A stretch of DNA of 64,000 bases, from positions 18,795,280-18,859,279 of the forward strand of contig OX465103.1 in NCBI GenBank assembly GCA_949987565.1, given 5' to 3'. A program made the translations under genes and the position numbers. Positions 12,501 through 20,271 of the stretch are shown here, one piece after another; the first letter of the stretch is position 1, and each line of letters starts with the position of its first letter. This DNA comes from Luidia sarsii (lineage: Eukaryota > Echinodermata > Asteroidea > Paxillosida > Luidiidae). A model generated the notes under the pieces. It worked only from the letters and a program-made list of their open reading frames with translations, made no database searches and was not told where the DNA came from.

Positions 12501-14317
12501 CCTCTACCTCATTCAAACACTTGTAGCACAACATCATGAGGTAAATTACTTGTATGCAAATTATAAGCTTACATCTTTGCGCCATTTATCCAAGAATTTC
12601 ACCCGCAATCCTATTTTGGGTATGAGTTGTCTGATATCGTCTTCAGATAAAAGTCTCAAGGCATGCATGTCGAGGGCATTTTCTGTATTGAAACAAAATA
12701 AATAAAGATGGCACCAATTATAACAAGAGTTAGAAAACAATGCTATTTATCAGCACAGGTTAATAGATGGAGGTGAAGCAAAAACATACACTTCAGGAGC
12801 ACTGGTAATTAGTTAATGTTCAACATACATGTACAATTTGGCTTTTTTGCACAAATAAACTTGACCGCTTCCAAGTTCAATTAACCTTCCAGATCTGCCA
12901 CTGAATAATTGTAAACCACTAAATACACTCCATGCCAGGAAAAAATATCTTCTTTAAATATCAGCCCCTATGTTAGATAAATGAGTAATATCATTGAGAA
13001 GAAAGTAAAATATTTTAATACTAATTATAATACAAAATATGATACAAGTACATTTCCATGTAAGGTACATGGTAGCCTAGACTAAGACTAGTAAGAGTAA
13101 ATGTATGCCTCCATCCCCAACACAAACATTCTATAATCTATTCCTTCCTAAATGTTGTGAAAATAAAATAACTGCAGATTCAATCAGTAGATTAATTCTG
13201 CTCTAATTTCTGATGCAAACAAAGACATGCATAGCAGAAGTGGTTGCATACTGAATAATGTTAAAAGTTGTACATTGCATAATGTGTGCACATGTGCATG
13301 TACATGTACATGTACATGCACATGTGCACACATTATGCAATGTACAGTGCATACATACATGTACAACATGTACAGTGCATACATACATGTACATACTGTA
13401 CATACAGTGCATACATACATGTACTGTACATGTACTGTACGCGGACATGTAACAGTGCATGTACTGTACATGTACATGTACATGAACATGTATGATGTAC
13501 CGTACATAGTTACGTATACAGTACATGCACATGCACAGTATAATTATGCACATGTGTATTATATTGTACATGCACATGCACAGTATATGCACATGTGTAT
13601 TATAATTTTATATTGTACATGCACTGTACTGCTGTCCATTATTGCGCATTATTTGCATGTAGTACTACTAAAGTACTAGTAGTACTAGTACTACTAGTAC
13701 TACTACTAGTATTACTAGTATTAGTATTACTAGTATTAGTACTACTACTAGTGAGTAGTACTACTAGTTAGTACTAGTAGTAGTACTAGTACTAGTACTA
13801 GTAAGTAGTAGTAGTGGTACTAGTACTACTAGTAGTACTACTACTTTACTACTACTACAGTACTAGTACTAGTAGTAGTGAGTAGTAGTATTAGTAAGTA
13901 GTATAGTAGTAGATGTATACACTGTACATGTACATGCACCGTTCTGCAAGGGCACATGTGTGCTGTTTTCTATTCACGCTAATAATTGTATACATGTACA
14001 TGACCTATACATGCTATGAATGATCATGGAGGAATGATGTACAGACTATACTAGATTAACTAGTAAGTGGTATTAGTACTACATGTATGGTAAGACTAGT
14101 AGTAGTACTAGTACTAGTACATAGTAGTACTACTACTAGTACAGTAGTAGTACTAGAAAGAGAATGGCGGTATACCTAGGATATAAAGTCCAGCCACTGT
14201 TTGGAGAATCGGCTATGCCCATTTATCAATCAGCGCTAGGCATTTACAAGGAATTATCTTACCTGTAAAGACATGAAGTAGCTCTTGTAGCCCCCAGTTT
14301 TCAAGAAGTTCTTCCAT
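6509..14317 (-). CDS. SAM-domain protein of the EnSpm element (SAMD3-like), ten exons
   Basis: Ten minus-strand exons join without conflict: 14263-14317, 12573-12682, 9651-9905, 9386-9528, 9148-9235, 8584-8704, 8217-8431, 7515-7680, 6964-7091 and 6509-6841. All introns are GT-AG, all phases match, and the total is 1614 nt, exactly 538 codons with the stop. Residues 1-55 form a SAM domain (MEELLENWGLQELLHVF, then LLSEDDIRQLIPKIGLR). A Ser/Thr/Pro-rich linker with MKRQR, possibly a nuclear signal, follows. The C-terminal 400 residues resemble proteins annotated as SAMD3-like in fish and invertebrates (ILSQTPEGKSV, GFLTKKARHILVKILVG). By position it may be the counterpart of plant TnpA, but no DNA-binding motif is identified. 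The second intron contains the transposase gene. Confidence 0.8.
7402..7452. repeat. Perfect 23-bp hairpin with 5-nt loop
   Basis: Arms 7402-7424 and 7430-7452 are exact reverse complements (start TATAGGAAGGTTTGCGGTG), separated by ACATG. It lies in the intron between SAM-gene exons 8 and 9. A short foldback insertion or a structured RNA are both possible. Confidence 0.85.
10060..12537 (-). CDS. Tnp2-like EnSpm transposase with two N-terminal zinc fingers
   Basis: One uninterrupted ORF. The most upstream ATG is at 12585 (841 aa), but those first 16 codons overlap SAM exon 2 in another frame; the ATG at 12537 (825 aa) is the likelier start because it just precedes the first zinc finger. Numbered from 12585, the fingers are C20/C23/H37/H42 and C54/C59/H72/H77. 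The core carries YCDDFE (308-313), GDNLGLHELLGF (403-414), CRFC (424-427) and DIMHDFLEG (486-494), the spacing expected of Tnp2-class DDE transposases; D310 or D311, D404 and E493 are candidate catalytic residues (inference). It excises and inserts the element. The gene lies wholly within intron 2 of the SAM gene on the same strand, so it may be a separate transcript or an alternative splice form. A possible donor (CTG|gtatgt) follows the stop. Confidence 0.8.
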   Translation of the reverse strand: MMLCYKCLNEVEGGVKSLFSHLKYIHGVHSGTSTFINCRQEKCQATFTHVSSYRRHILSKHRPNDTDLIALPHTPQVEDNEESDDMEPLPSESCVENDASKEDILQAVSYFIANMRASSVPYACTQKVIHEVENLFQIVIKHLKTNLTSVLTDVQANVTFTEMDLCKFGTVFQEIEGKQLFDGFQTQHQQDSYFKEKGHLISAEERILGRSFIAKNNTTSGGVKQKLTSNTFQYVPISKTITKYLEQPGVMMAILNQQACQHDGILETYRDGSHFRKKMSESVDVVIPLLLYCDDFETGNPLGSKKGVNKLTGFYISMLCLPSQFQASLNSILVAACAKRSNVAKYGIDRILAAIVKDLNVMERDGLYISSESYVGLVRPILFQVIGDNLGLHELLGFVGSFSSNFPCRFCKAPKEITKKQLEEDAKLLRDKEGFEGDLLVDNVSLTGIKRFSELNNVTGFHVSDNYAADIMHDFLEGIMPLEVKLTLKVLIGKGCFTIQDLNSRLASYSYGFVDKKNKPSPILPSAITNPAGPSGQKAVQMKCLALYLPIIIGDLVDESSDVWEMFLLLLDIFKIVMAPSISYAGTLVLKALIRDHHQLFLQLFPDNHLIPKQHFLVHYPHLIRLLGPLSQYSCLRKEAKHKPLKLWARTCNNYKNIAKTVIDRHQLQQSYTFLLRKPLSCDTDIKDQFPVQMTSIEEAFAQRICSFLGCEIHDRVILSDCICIQTYQFRPNCMVLIDWDDEEPLFAKINYILIENKIYFVLQKWQTTFYNRHMQAYAVREPHDHGCILIKKPQELEVCRPFHITKSHNKEDHSWYIIVPYNLV
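13280..13650. repeat. TACATG/GTACAG palindromic microsatellite
   Basis: Dense runs of TACATG, CATGTG and GTACAG in self-complementary order, in the first intron of the SAM gene. Long ORFs of Met/Tyr/Cys/Val/His here are repeat artefacts. Confidence 0.9.
13655..14160. repeat. CTAGTA-type palindromic microsatellite
   Basis: Degenerate array of TAGTAC, CTAGTA and TAGTAG units, self-complementary throughout, interrupted at about 13915-14060 by TACATG sequence. Lies in SAM gene intron 1. Confidence 0.9.
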
Positions 14318-14499
14318 GTTAAGACTTAACTTAGTACAGTGTCACTCACACTCACAGACTCAACAAAGCATGGCCACGCGCGCATGCGCGATAAGTGATA
14401 TTACACATCTGTTGGTTATACAGCGCCCTCCATTCGTCAGAAGTTACCAACAATGAGGTACTTGTACACTGTCTATGCCCAACGTATGGTACATGTATC

Positions 14500-14687
14500 A
14501 AGCTTCAAAAAAGATACCAATGATTGGGTATATTATAACCAACTTCTAAGCTAGGAAAACTTACCAACGTTGATGAAATTCTTTATTTACCCAACACTAC
14601 CATTTATGAAAAAGTTGGGGGAAAATAAACCAACAGATAGAGAAATAACTTTGCCCAATATTTTTTTGCTCAGCGTTTTTTACAGTG
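14500..14687. repeat. Right subterminal region and TIR of the EnSpm element
   Basis: Contains CCAATGATTGGG, CCAACG, CCCAACAC and TTGCCCAATA before the terminal AGCGTTTTTTACAGTG, mirroring the left end. The SAM gene start codon is about 370 bp inward, so this end should hold the promoter. Confidence 0.65.
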
Positions 14688-14689
14688 TA

Positions 14690-15840
14690 GGCCTAGATAT
14701 AATAATGATGATTGCATCGAGGAGAATGGAATTCACTGGCAAACCCTCATTGAATCATAAACGTTTGTTTTTATACAAAAATAGCACTGGTTCTGGTCAT
14801 TACGTAACAAGGACCAGTAAGATTGTTTATAGGCTTTGGCAGTGTACTGGTTTGACTGATTTCCCGGTTTTGTCTTTATTTTTTGTCGTTTTCGCCTTAA
14901 TTGAAAACGTGAATCTGGCTGTTATTATGTTTCACACGAGTCAAACAAATAAAGGATGAACCGACTGGGATCTTTTAAACAAGTCGTTTTCATATATGAG
15001 TTAAAATTCCAGTGTTTGTTTAAGAAATTTGCCGACCAAGTACGCAGTGGATCACAATAATTTATTCGATCGATCCTTCAGTTGAATTATTTGGACACAC
15101 TGTGCGTAGACTTGCTCCGGTACTAGTAGTTTTCTGAAAACCGAATCAGCACGTCATTGTTGTCTACGTTGTTGGGCTGTATAGGCTGATGCAGACATAA
15201 TCCCTTTATAAAATGAAGGTCCATGCTTTCACGGATTGCATCACGGATCATCCCAGATCGTCGCTCCGGGATAATCATTACAGTTTTCTCCGTCATTGCC
15301 GTGTATACACCGGGCAGGACCCCGGCGTTATACTTGGCTAACCAGTATATATACGGGGGAGGGGGAGTAGTATACACAATAGCGGTTCTGGGACAGTTTT
15401 TCTTTATGCTCTCTATTCGGTTTTTTCCTGTTTCTTGGCACCCAGAGGGCTCGCAAAAACCCAGCTCCTACATACAACGTACGTATTTCGTTGTAGAATT
15501 GGGGTAAAATTGGATCGGTTCAGTATCGACACGACAACAAACACGATCTCACGTACACAAAGAATTGGAGTAAAATTGAATGAATTATGCATCTCGCCCT
15601 GAACCCGTAAGCTGGGGGAAAATGGGAGCGGTGTTACCTTTCCGCAGGCCCGCCCCACCCCCTGGCGGGCCCAGACCATATGGAACCCAGCGCAGGCTCG
15701 GATGGGGGTGTTCCTGTATGAGTGGGGTCCATGCTTCCTCCCGCGGTATTATATTGGGGTGGGCGTGTGTCGCGATGGAACTGAGCGGAACAGCCTCAAT
15801 TTATTTCGATGCGGCAAGTTCTTTCATTATGGAAGCCCGA
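14690..15840. other. Junction region with small unassigned ORFs
   Basis: From 14690 to about 15100 nothing is recognised. An 84-aa minus ORF (15123-15377) and overlapping plus ORFs show no family resemblance. GC content rises from about 15220, which probably marks the edge of the Maverick-like element. No terminal inverted repeat was found there. Confidence 0.4.
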
Positions 15841-15847
15841 GCCTGGG

Positions 15848-16319
15848 CTATGAGATCGTTCCATCCCCTCGAGTGGCGTAGACCTTGCGGGATTCACCTC
15901 GAATGACCTTTTTCATTCGATGGTATTTTTCCATCTCGTCGAGCACGAGCCGGAACTCCTCGGGGGAGATGTGCTCATCCCGAAGCGCGTTCAAGATCAC
16001 ATCGCTTATGCTGTCGAGCTTCGAAAGGGCGAGAACGTAAATCTCATCGTGTTTCTTAGCTTTCACTAGTAGCCGCCGAAAGATGTACTTCCCCACAATA
16101 CCGGCAAGACCGCAGCCATGCAAGGGCAGCCGCTTCCAACGCAACGACGACGGGCGCTGCTATGATTGTAGAGAGCAGACCCACGCCCGTCGCACCCATC
16201 CCCAAACTGGATGCGACCATCGCTGTATCAACACCATCGATGATGTTGATAGCTCGGCGGTACTTTTTGTACAGCTTGGATCTGTCATCTCTCTCGCGCT
16301 CTAGATAGACCGCGTTCAA
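15848..16319 (-). pseudogene. Membrane/coiled-coil protein of the Maverick-like element, frameshifted
   Basis: Two overlapping minus ORFs (16056-16319 and 15848-16144) read as halves of one protein. The upstream half has a basic N-terminus (YKKYRRAINIIDGVD), then a hydrophobic Gly/Ala/Val stretch able to span a membrane. The downstream half continues with VKAKKHDEI and a charged helical tail. A frameshift near 16110-16140 separates them. Function unknown; position among virion genes suggests a structural or membrane role (inference). Confidence 0.45.
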
Positions 16320-16471
16320 GGTTCCGGATTTCGGAAAGACGGAAGATGGAGCCCTCCGCCTCGAAGGCCGCGGGCGGATCGAGTCGTGGATATATCGGAG
16401 GGGTGGATGCTTGCTGCTTTATGTTAACAGAGTAAACAATATTATTGATAGTAATATATGTTTAACTGTAC

Positions 16472-16912
16472 CTAGATCAATACCACATCGTCGGTGAAGT
16501 TCTTGACGTGGTGGTCGATGAAATGCTGGACTACCTCCGCCTTGCCCAGCGCTCTTTTGTAGAAGCTCAGTATTCCCAACTGCTCGAGATTTATGTTGAC
16601 TTCCCTTAGGAGAACATCAATATCAAAATTATACCCATCCATCAACACCCCATTGACCCGGAAACTAAGTTTATTAGACTCGCAACTGATCGAGATGTGG
16701 TTTAACCGTGTAGTATCCATCGTGATGAACGCATCATGTATAACTTCTCTCGCAGTGTTTAGCACTGAATAGGATATCCCACCGTCGCCCCATACAATGC
16801 GAACTTCTGCATGCGAATGCGAATCTGAATGATAGCGGACTCTCGAGCTGCACGATATGTACATGTAGATCCTTCCCTCCGTTGGGTAAGAGCGTGGATC
16901 TAAGCATCGCAA
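16472..16912 (-). CDS. Lectin/LamG-like protein of the Maverick-like element, partial
   Basis: A 146-aa minus ORF. The middle (HISISCESNKLSFRVNG) followed by an alternating beta pattern and a segment near the end (LSFYKRALGKAEVVQHFIDH) resembles the closing strands of LamG/concanavalin A-like lectin domains. The N-terminal part of the jelly roll appears missing or lies in the neighbouring frame at 16900-17133. In virus-like elements such domains are often surface or fibre-like components; that role is inference. Confidence 0.4.
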   Translation of the reverse strand: MRCLDPRSYPTEGRIYMYISCSSRVRYHSDSHSHAEVRIVWGDGGISYSVLNTAREVIHDAFITMDTTRLNHISISCESNKLSFRVNGVLMDGYNFDIDVLLREVNINLEQLGILSFYKRALGKAEVVQHFIDHHVKNFTDDVVLI

Positions 16913-17431
16913 CTGCGAAAGTTTCGCGGGAGGTTGTGGTTGTCGATCGGTCTTCCTAATTCATCTGAAACGGTAATCTTTAATTCATCCACAACCCCAT
17001 CTCGGAGACGCTTGAATTCGGGGTGCTTAGCAGTAACATTATCGCCAAATTGGGGGCTGCCGACCCCAACCGTAGTCAAAAGGCTAGACGGAGCCCCGTC
17101 CACGATGTTAGAAGTGCTGTTGATTTGCTCCAAGTGGATAATATATACAGTTCTTTCGGGCTTTATACGTCGCCGTCATTAAGCCACACGCCTCCCAACC
17201 CATCATCCAATCCGAGTAGACCAAGCAGTCCGTTTGAAATGACCACTCCCCCACACCCACAGTCAGCGTGATTATCCCATTCAACCGGTTCACCTCCAGC
17301 ACGGCTTTTACGTCTGGGTTATTGTTAATAACATCTCGTATTTCATTGAAGCCATACAGTCCGGGGGGGGGGGGTTCATTGGAGTAGATGCCTCCTGGTG
17401 CTAACCATTTGATAATCTCCCCTTCGTGCAC
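16900..17431 (-). pseudogene. Capsid-associated protein of the Maverick-like element, frameshifted
   Basis: Two overlapping minus ORFs (17108-17431 and 16900-17133) appear to be one reading frame shifted near 17110-17130. The first part includes GLYGFNEIRDVI and a beta-rich segment; the second ends with a beta-strand pattern around ELKITVSDELGRPIDNHNLP. I associate this arrangement with minor capsid-type proteins of Polinton-like elements, but only by general resemblance. A run of nine G residues at about 17362-17370 is a likely indel hotspot. Confidence 0.4.
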
Positions 17432-17502
17432 GTTTTAAACCATCCTACTGTATAGATGATAGAGCGCGGAGGCCAACACACAGGTCTTCACCGCGGTTAT
17501 CG

Positions 17503-18768
17503 ATGTACATGTACGTATTGCTGAAGGCTAACCGCGTCTCCCCTTTGAACATTAGAGAGTGTTTGATACATGATGACTATTATCATTCAGCGCATGTCTT
17601 CAATTCAGTGCGATGCAAAATTGGCGAAGAACCATGGGGGCCCGCCGCCGTCTGTCGGGGGTTGGGGGGGACCCAGGCGCCACCCCCCGGTGGACACCTC
17701 CAGCGAAAACAGCGCAGTCTCCTCCAGCGAAAACAGCGCAGCCTCCTCCAGCGAAAACAGCGCAGCCTCCTCCAGTGTCAACATCCACCCCGGCGCCCAT
17801 CCCAGCGGCATTCCAATACAACGATTTAGCGTCGTACGAGCCTGGCGTGCAATACATTCCCACAAAAAGCGTGCCATCTCTCACCGAAGTCAGCATCCAG
17901 GTACAGGCGGATGGGGGGAGTTTCGAGACGCAGTACCTAGACGGGTTTATGAAGTATCGTCTGCCCTTGGTGCAATCAGACGACATTATTCATAATTGAA
18001 ACTCAACCCCGATGCAGTTCTGGCAAAATCAATTAAATTTCGCAGTCTGGTGCGCCACCACCAGCTGCGGTGTTTCGTTGAAAGATCACTTGAACGCCGC
18101 TGACCCCATGCTGCGGTCTCTGCATCGGTTTCACGTGTATTACCAGATATTACCAACGTATACTTAAGAAGATGGGGTCCCGGCTGCCCTGAGACAGTAG
18201 CTGTCTGTCACAGTAGCTGTGATGAAATCCGTCGTGAGTTTGGCGTCTATCATTACCCCGATTCGAGGTGGCGCGTCAGAGCCATAAACTAAGGGATCGG
18301 ACGAGTCTACTGGTACGTGGCTCAATTAGGTCCTAGACTTTGATGGGTTGTATAATCCGAAAGTCGTTCACAAAGCGGACAACAAACGAAATCATTAACA
18401 TATACATCAAGCAGGACGCCGATGATGCGGACACTACCTGGGGGACGTTCATACTTGACAAGTCGAATGGATTCACAAAAAAAAGAGTCGAGAAGTTGTA
18501 CGACAGCATTAGTGCATACGTGTTGGCAATCTTAGGGGATCAAGGAGCTGCGGAGTCGGGCATTCTTGGTACCGGCACCGCATTTCATACGCAGGCTCTA
18601 TTCCGTCGCAACGTCAAAGCCACTATCGATAGCCCCCTAAACATCGCTGAGTCGATAGACCGTTACCAGAGTGTCCTGATGGATGCTAGTTCCCAGCTTA
18701 ACTTTGTCTTCGGAACTGGGCTCTACATGGCACCGAGATTAAAATTGCTGAGCCCGAGCATCATCTAG
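17503..18768 (+). pseudogene. Virion-type gene of the Maverick-like element, broken into several frames
   Basis: ORFs at 17613-17999 and 18340-18768, with protein-like sequence between them in other frames (for example around 18012-18160), seem to be one decayed plus-strand gene. The first part has three near-identical repeats of PPAKTAQ (from a 27-bp tandem repeat at about 17697-17780) and then a folded-looking region. The last part (WGTFILDKSNGFTKKRVEKL, then GTGTAFHTQALFRRN) is well conserved in appearance. Stops at about 17998 and 18164 interrupt it. Exact function not recognised. Confidence 0.4.
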
Positions 18769-18776
18769 TTCTGGAT

Positions 18777-18977
18777 GTGAATAGGAATATCAATGTGAGC
18801 GATGTCCCCTCCGGATATGCGAACGACACCGGTGAGAAAGGGCTCATAAAACCGATGGGCACCGGCGGGCCCGTACAACTCCCGACGAGGGCAGCCTCGG
18901 AGCATGAGGATGAAAAAACGGCCCTAGTCGTGGGCGGGGTCGCGATAATATTAACAGCGATTTGGCTTCTACGATAG
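18777..18977 (+). CDS. Small single-pass membrane protein
   Basis: A 66-aa ORF beginning 9 nt after the stop of the upstream gene, with a polar N-terminus and one C-terminal hydrophobic segment (ALVVGGVAIILTAIWLLR). Small tail-anchored proteins are common among virion genes of this type of element. It may instead be the C-terminus of the preceding broken gene. It ends 9 nt past the stop of the convergent gene on the other strand. Confidence 0.45.
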   Translation: MNRNINVSDVPSGYANDTGEKGLIKPMGTGGPVQLPTRAASEHEDEKTALVVGGVAIILTAIWLLR

Positions 18978-19334
18978 CCAGTCCCGGGCAGCCGCCAAGA
19001 GGAGGCCTCCTACCGTCAGAGCCATCGCCCAAAGATTTTCTCCTAGCCAGTTGGCTGTCTGCGCGAGAAGTGAGAGTAGCCAGGAAACGATAGACCCGAT
19101 GATACCTGGAAGGGCCGCAGCCGCTTTACCCGCTAGATTAGCCAGGGCGCGTCCAAGAGACTGCAGGTGTTTTTTAACCCATTCCTTCAACCCTCCTTTG
19201 TCGGAGGGTGGTGGTGGTGGTGTTGGTGGGGGTGTTTGTGCGCCACCACCTCTCAGAGCTAGAACGAGGGTGGATATTGCCATCCCAATAGTGGTTAAGA
19301 TGGATGCGATGGTCACCCCCTGCTCGCGAAACAA
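18969..19334 (-). CDS. Membrane/amphipathic protein of the Maverick-like element
   Basis: An intact 121-aa minus ORF. It has an N-terminal hydrophobic helix (IASILTTIGMAISTLVLAL), a proline-rich linker, an amphipathic Lys/Ala-rich helix (WVKKHLQSLGRALANLAGKA) and then two further hydrophobic stretches. The layout recalls membrane-active minor virion proteins, but no homologue can be named with certainty. It lies immediately downstream of the coiled-coil gene on the same strand, with a short gap. Confidence 0.5.
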   Translation of the reverse strand: MFREQGVTIASILTTIGMAISTLVLALRGGGAQTPPPTPPPPPSDKGGLKEWVKKHLQSLGRALANLAGKAAAALPGIIGSIVSWLLSLLAQTANWLGENLWAMALTVGGLLLAAARDWLS

Positions 19335-19406
19335 GGTCCGTACGCGCTCAGCGAGCGTTGCGTCCTCATGGAGAACCCGATTGATCGTCTAGCGGGTTTG
19401 TTGGAC

Positions 19407-19958
19407 CTATGACCGGAGTTGTCCGTTGAGTGAGTCGATGCTGTCTTGGACCGCTGCGAGCTGTTCTTCGGCTTTTTGAAGTTCACGCTCAGTTTGGTCC
19501 ACTTCATCCGACGATGAAGGGCTCTTAAGATCTTCGCAGAATCCCTCAAGCGCCTCCTGGAGAGCAACCTTTTTGCTCTCCTGCACCGCCCTTGCACCGC
19601 GCAGGGTTTTCAGGGCTTCGTCGAGTCCCAGAATCTCCCTCCACGGCAGGGTCGGCTGATCGGTCTGCGTTTCGATCGTCTGTGTCTCGATCGTCGCGAT
19701 GAGATTGTCGATGGCGTCGGGGCTCGCGTCGATGGTGGCATCCGCCTGTACCGCCACCTTTTCGATCTGTTCAACGACACTGGGTGGTAAATTAGCCCGT
19801 CCCCAATTTATGAATCCCAACCACTCCCAGATTACCTCAAGACTCCCACGGCTCCTTATAGTGCTAAGTGTAAGGGGCCTCCCCGTCTGAGTGTTGATAA
19901 TTCTAATATCGTGGTATTTCTTTAGCCGTAGTTTCCCTTCATACAATTCGTATGTCAA
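19407..19958 (-). CDS. Coiled-coil protein of the Maverick-like element
   Basis: An intact 183-aa minus ORF. The first 60 residues are mixed and beta-like (MTYELYEGKLRLKKYHDI); the region to residue 105 includes a repeated IETQT; the last 80 residues are a heptad-rich acidic coiled coil (TERELQKAEEQLAAVQDSID). No catalytic motif is visible. It sits 6 nt downstream of the acidic gene at 19965-20228, suggesting co-transcription. Confidence 0.5.
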   Translation of the reverse strand: MTYELYEGKLRLKKYHDIRIINTQTGRPLTLSTIRSRGSLEVIWEWLGFINWGRANLPPSVVEQIEKVAVQADATIDASPDAIDNLIATIETQTIETQTDQPTLPWREILGLDEALKTLRGARAVQESKKVALQEALEGFCEDLKSPSSSDEVDQTERELQKAEEQLAAVQDSIDSLNGQLRS

Positions 19959-19964
19959 TGGATC

Positions 19965-20228
19965 TCAACCTAGGTCGGGGGTGAGTCCCTCTTCAGCCAA
20001 AGCATTGTAGAAGGAGTCCATCGCTTCCTTAACATTTTCCAGATTGAGTTTATACATGGAGCTTGCTGGGTCCCGCGGAGTTGTGTCCTCATTGATGGGT
20101 GTCTCGGCGGGTACCACAGGGTCAATATTCTGGGTGTCGTCCATAAACGAAGTTTTAGCATCATCGGCGTACCTGGAGCGTTCACCATTGTCATCCCAAT
20201 CAAGGTCATCCAATGGAATGTCCTCCAT
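19965..20228 (-). CDS. Small acidic protein of the Maverick-like element
   Basis: An 87-aa minus ORF with an acidic N-terminus (MEDIPLDDLDWDD) and a helical C-terminus. It starts 43 bp from the divergently oriented start of the candidate capsid gene at 20272, so the gap between them should hold a bidirectional promoter. Unknown function. Confidence 0.45.
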   Translation of the reverse strand: MEDIPLDDLDWDDNGERSRYADDAKTSFMDDTQNIDPVVPAETPINEDTTPRDPASSMYKLNLENVKEAMDSFYNALAEEGLTPDLG

Positions 20229-20271
20229 GTTGAGTTATATTGAACATTCGCCGTACCCGTCTAATATAGCC

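Larger units (their letters stand above)
4625..14687 (-). mobile_element. EnSpm/CACTA-type DNA transposon, complete, 10.06 kb
   Basis: The left end starts CACTGTAAAAACG and the right end, read on the minus strand, starts CACTGTAAAAAACGCTG; the imperfect inverted repeat extends about 30 bp. Both ends are flanked by TA (4623-4624 and 14688-14689), a 2-bp target duplication. Both ends carry clusters of TTGGGCAA/TTGCCCAA motifs, as subterminal repeats of CACTA elements do. Inside are an intact Tnp2-like transposase gene and an intact ten-exon SAM-domain gene, both on the minus strand. Intact ends and intact ORFs suggest a recently active, possibly autonomous copy; activity itself is not shown. 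Confidence 0.85.

Noticed and set aside
13184..13679. ORFs rich in Met, Tyr, Cys and His
   Set aside because: Artefacts of the TACATG microsatellite, open on both strands.
17600..17986. Minus-strand ORFs rich in Gly/Ala/Val opposite the virion gene
   Set aside because: Shadow of the plus-strand PPAKTAQ repeat.
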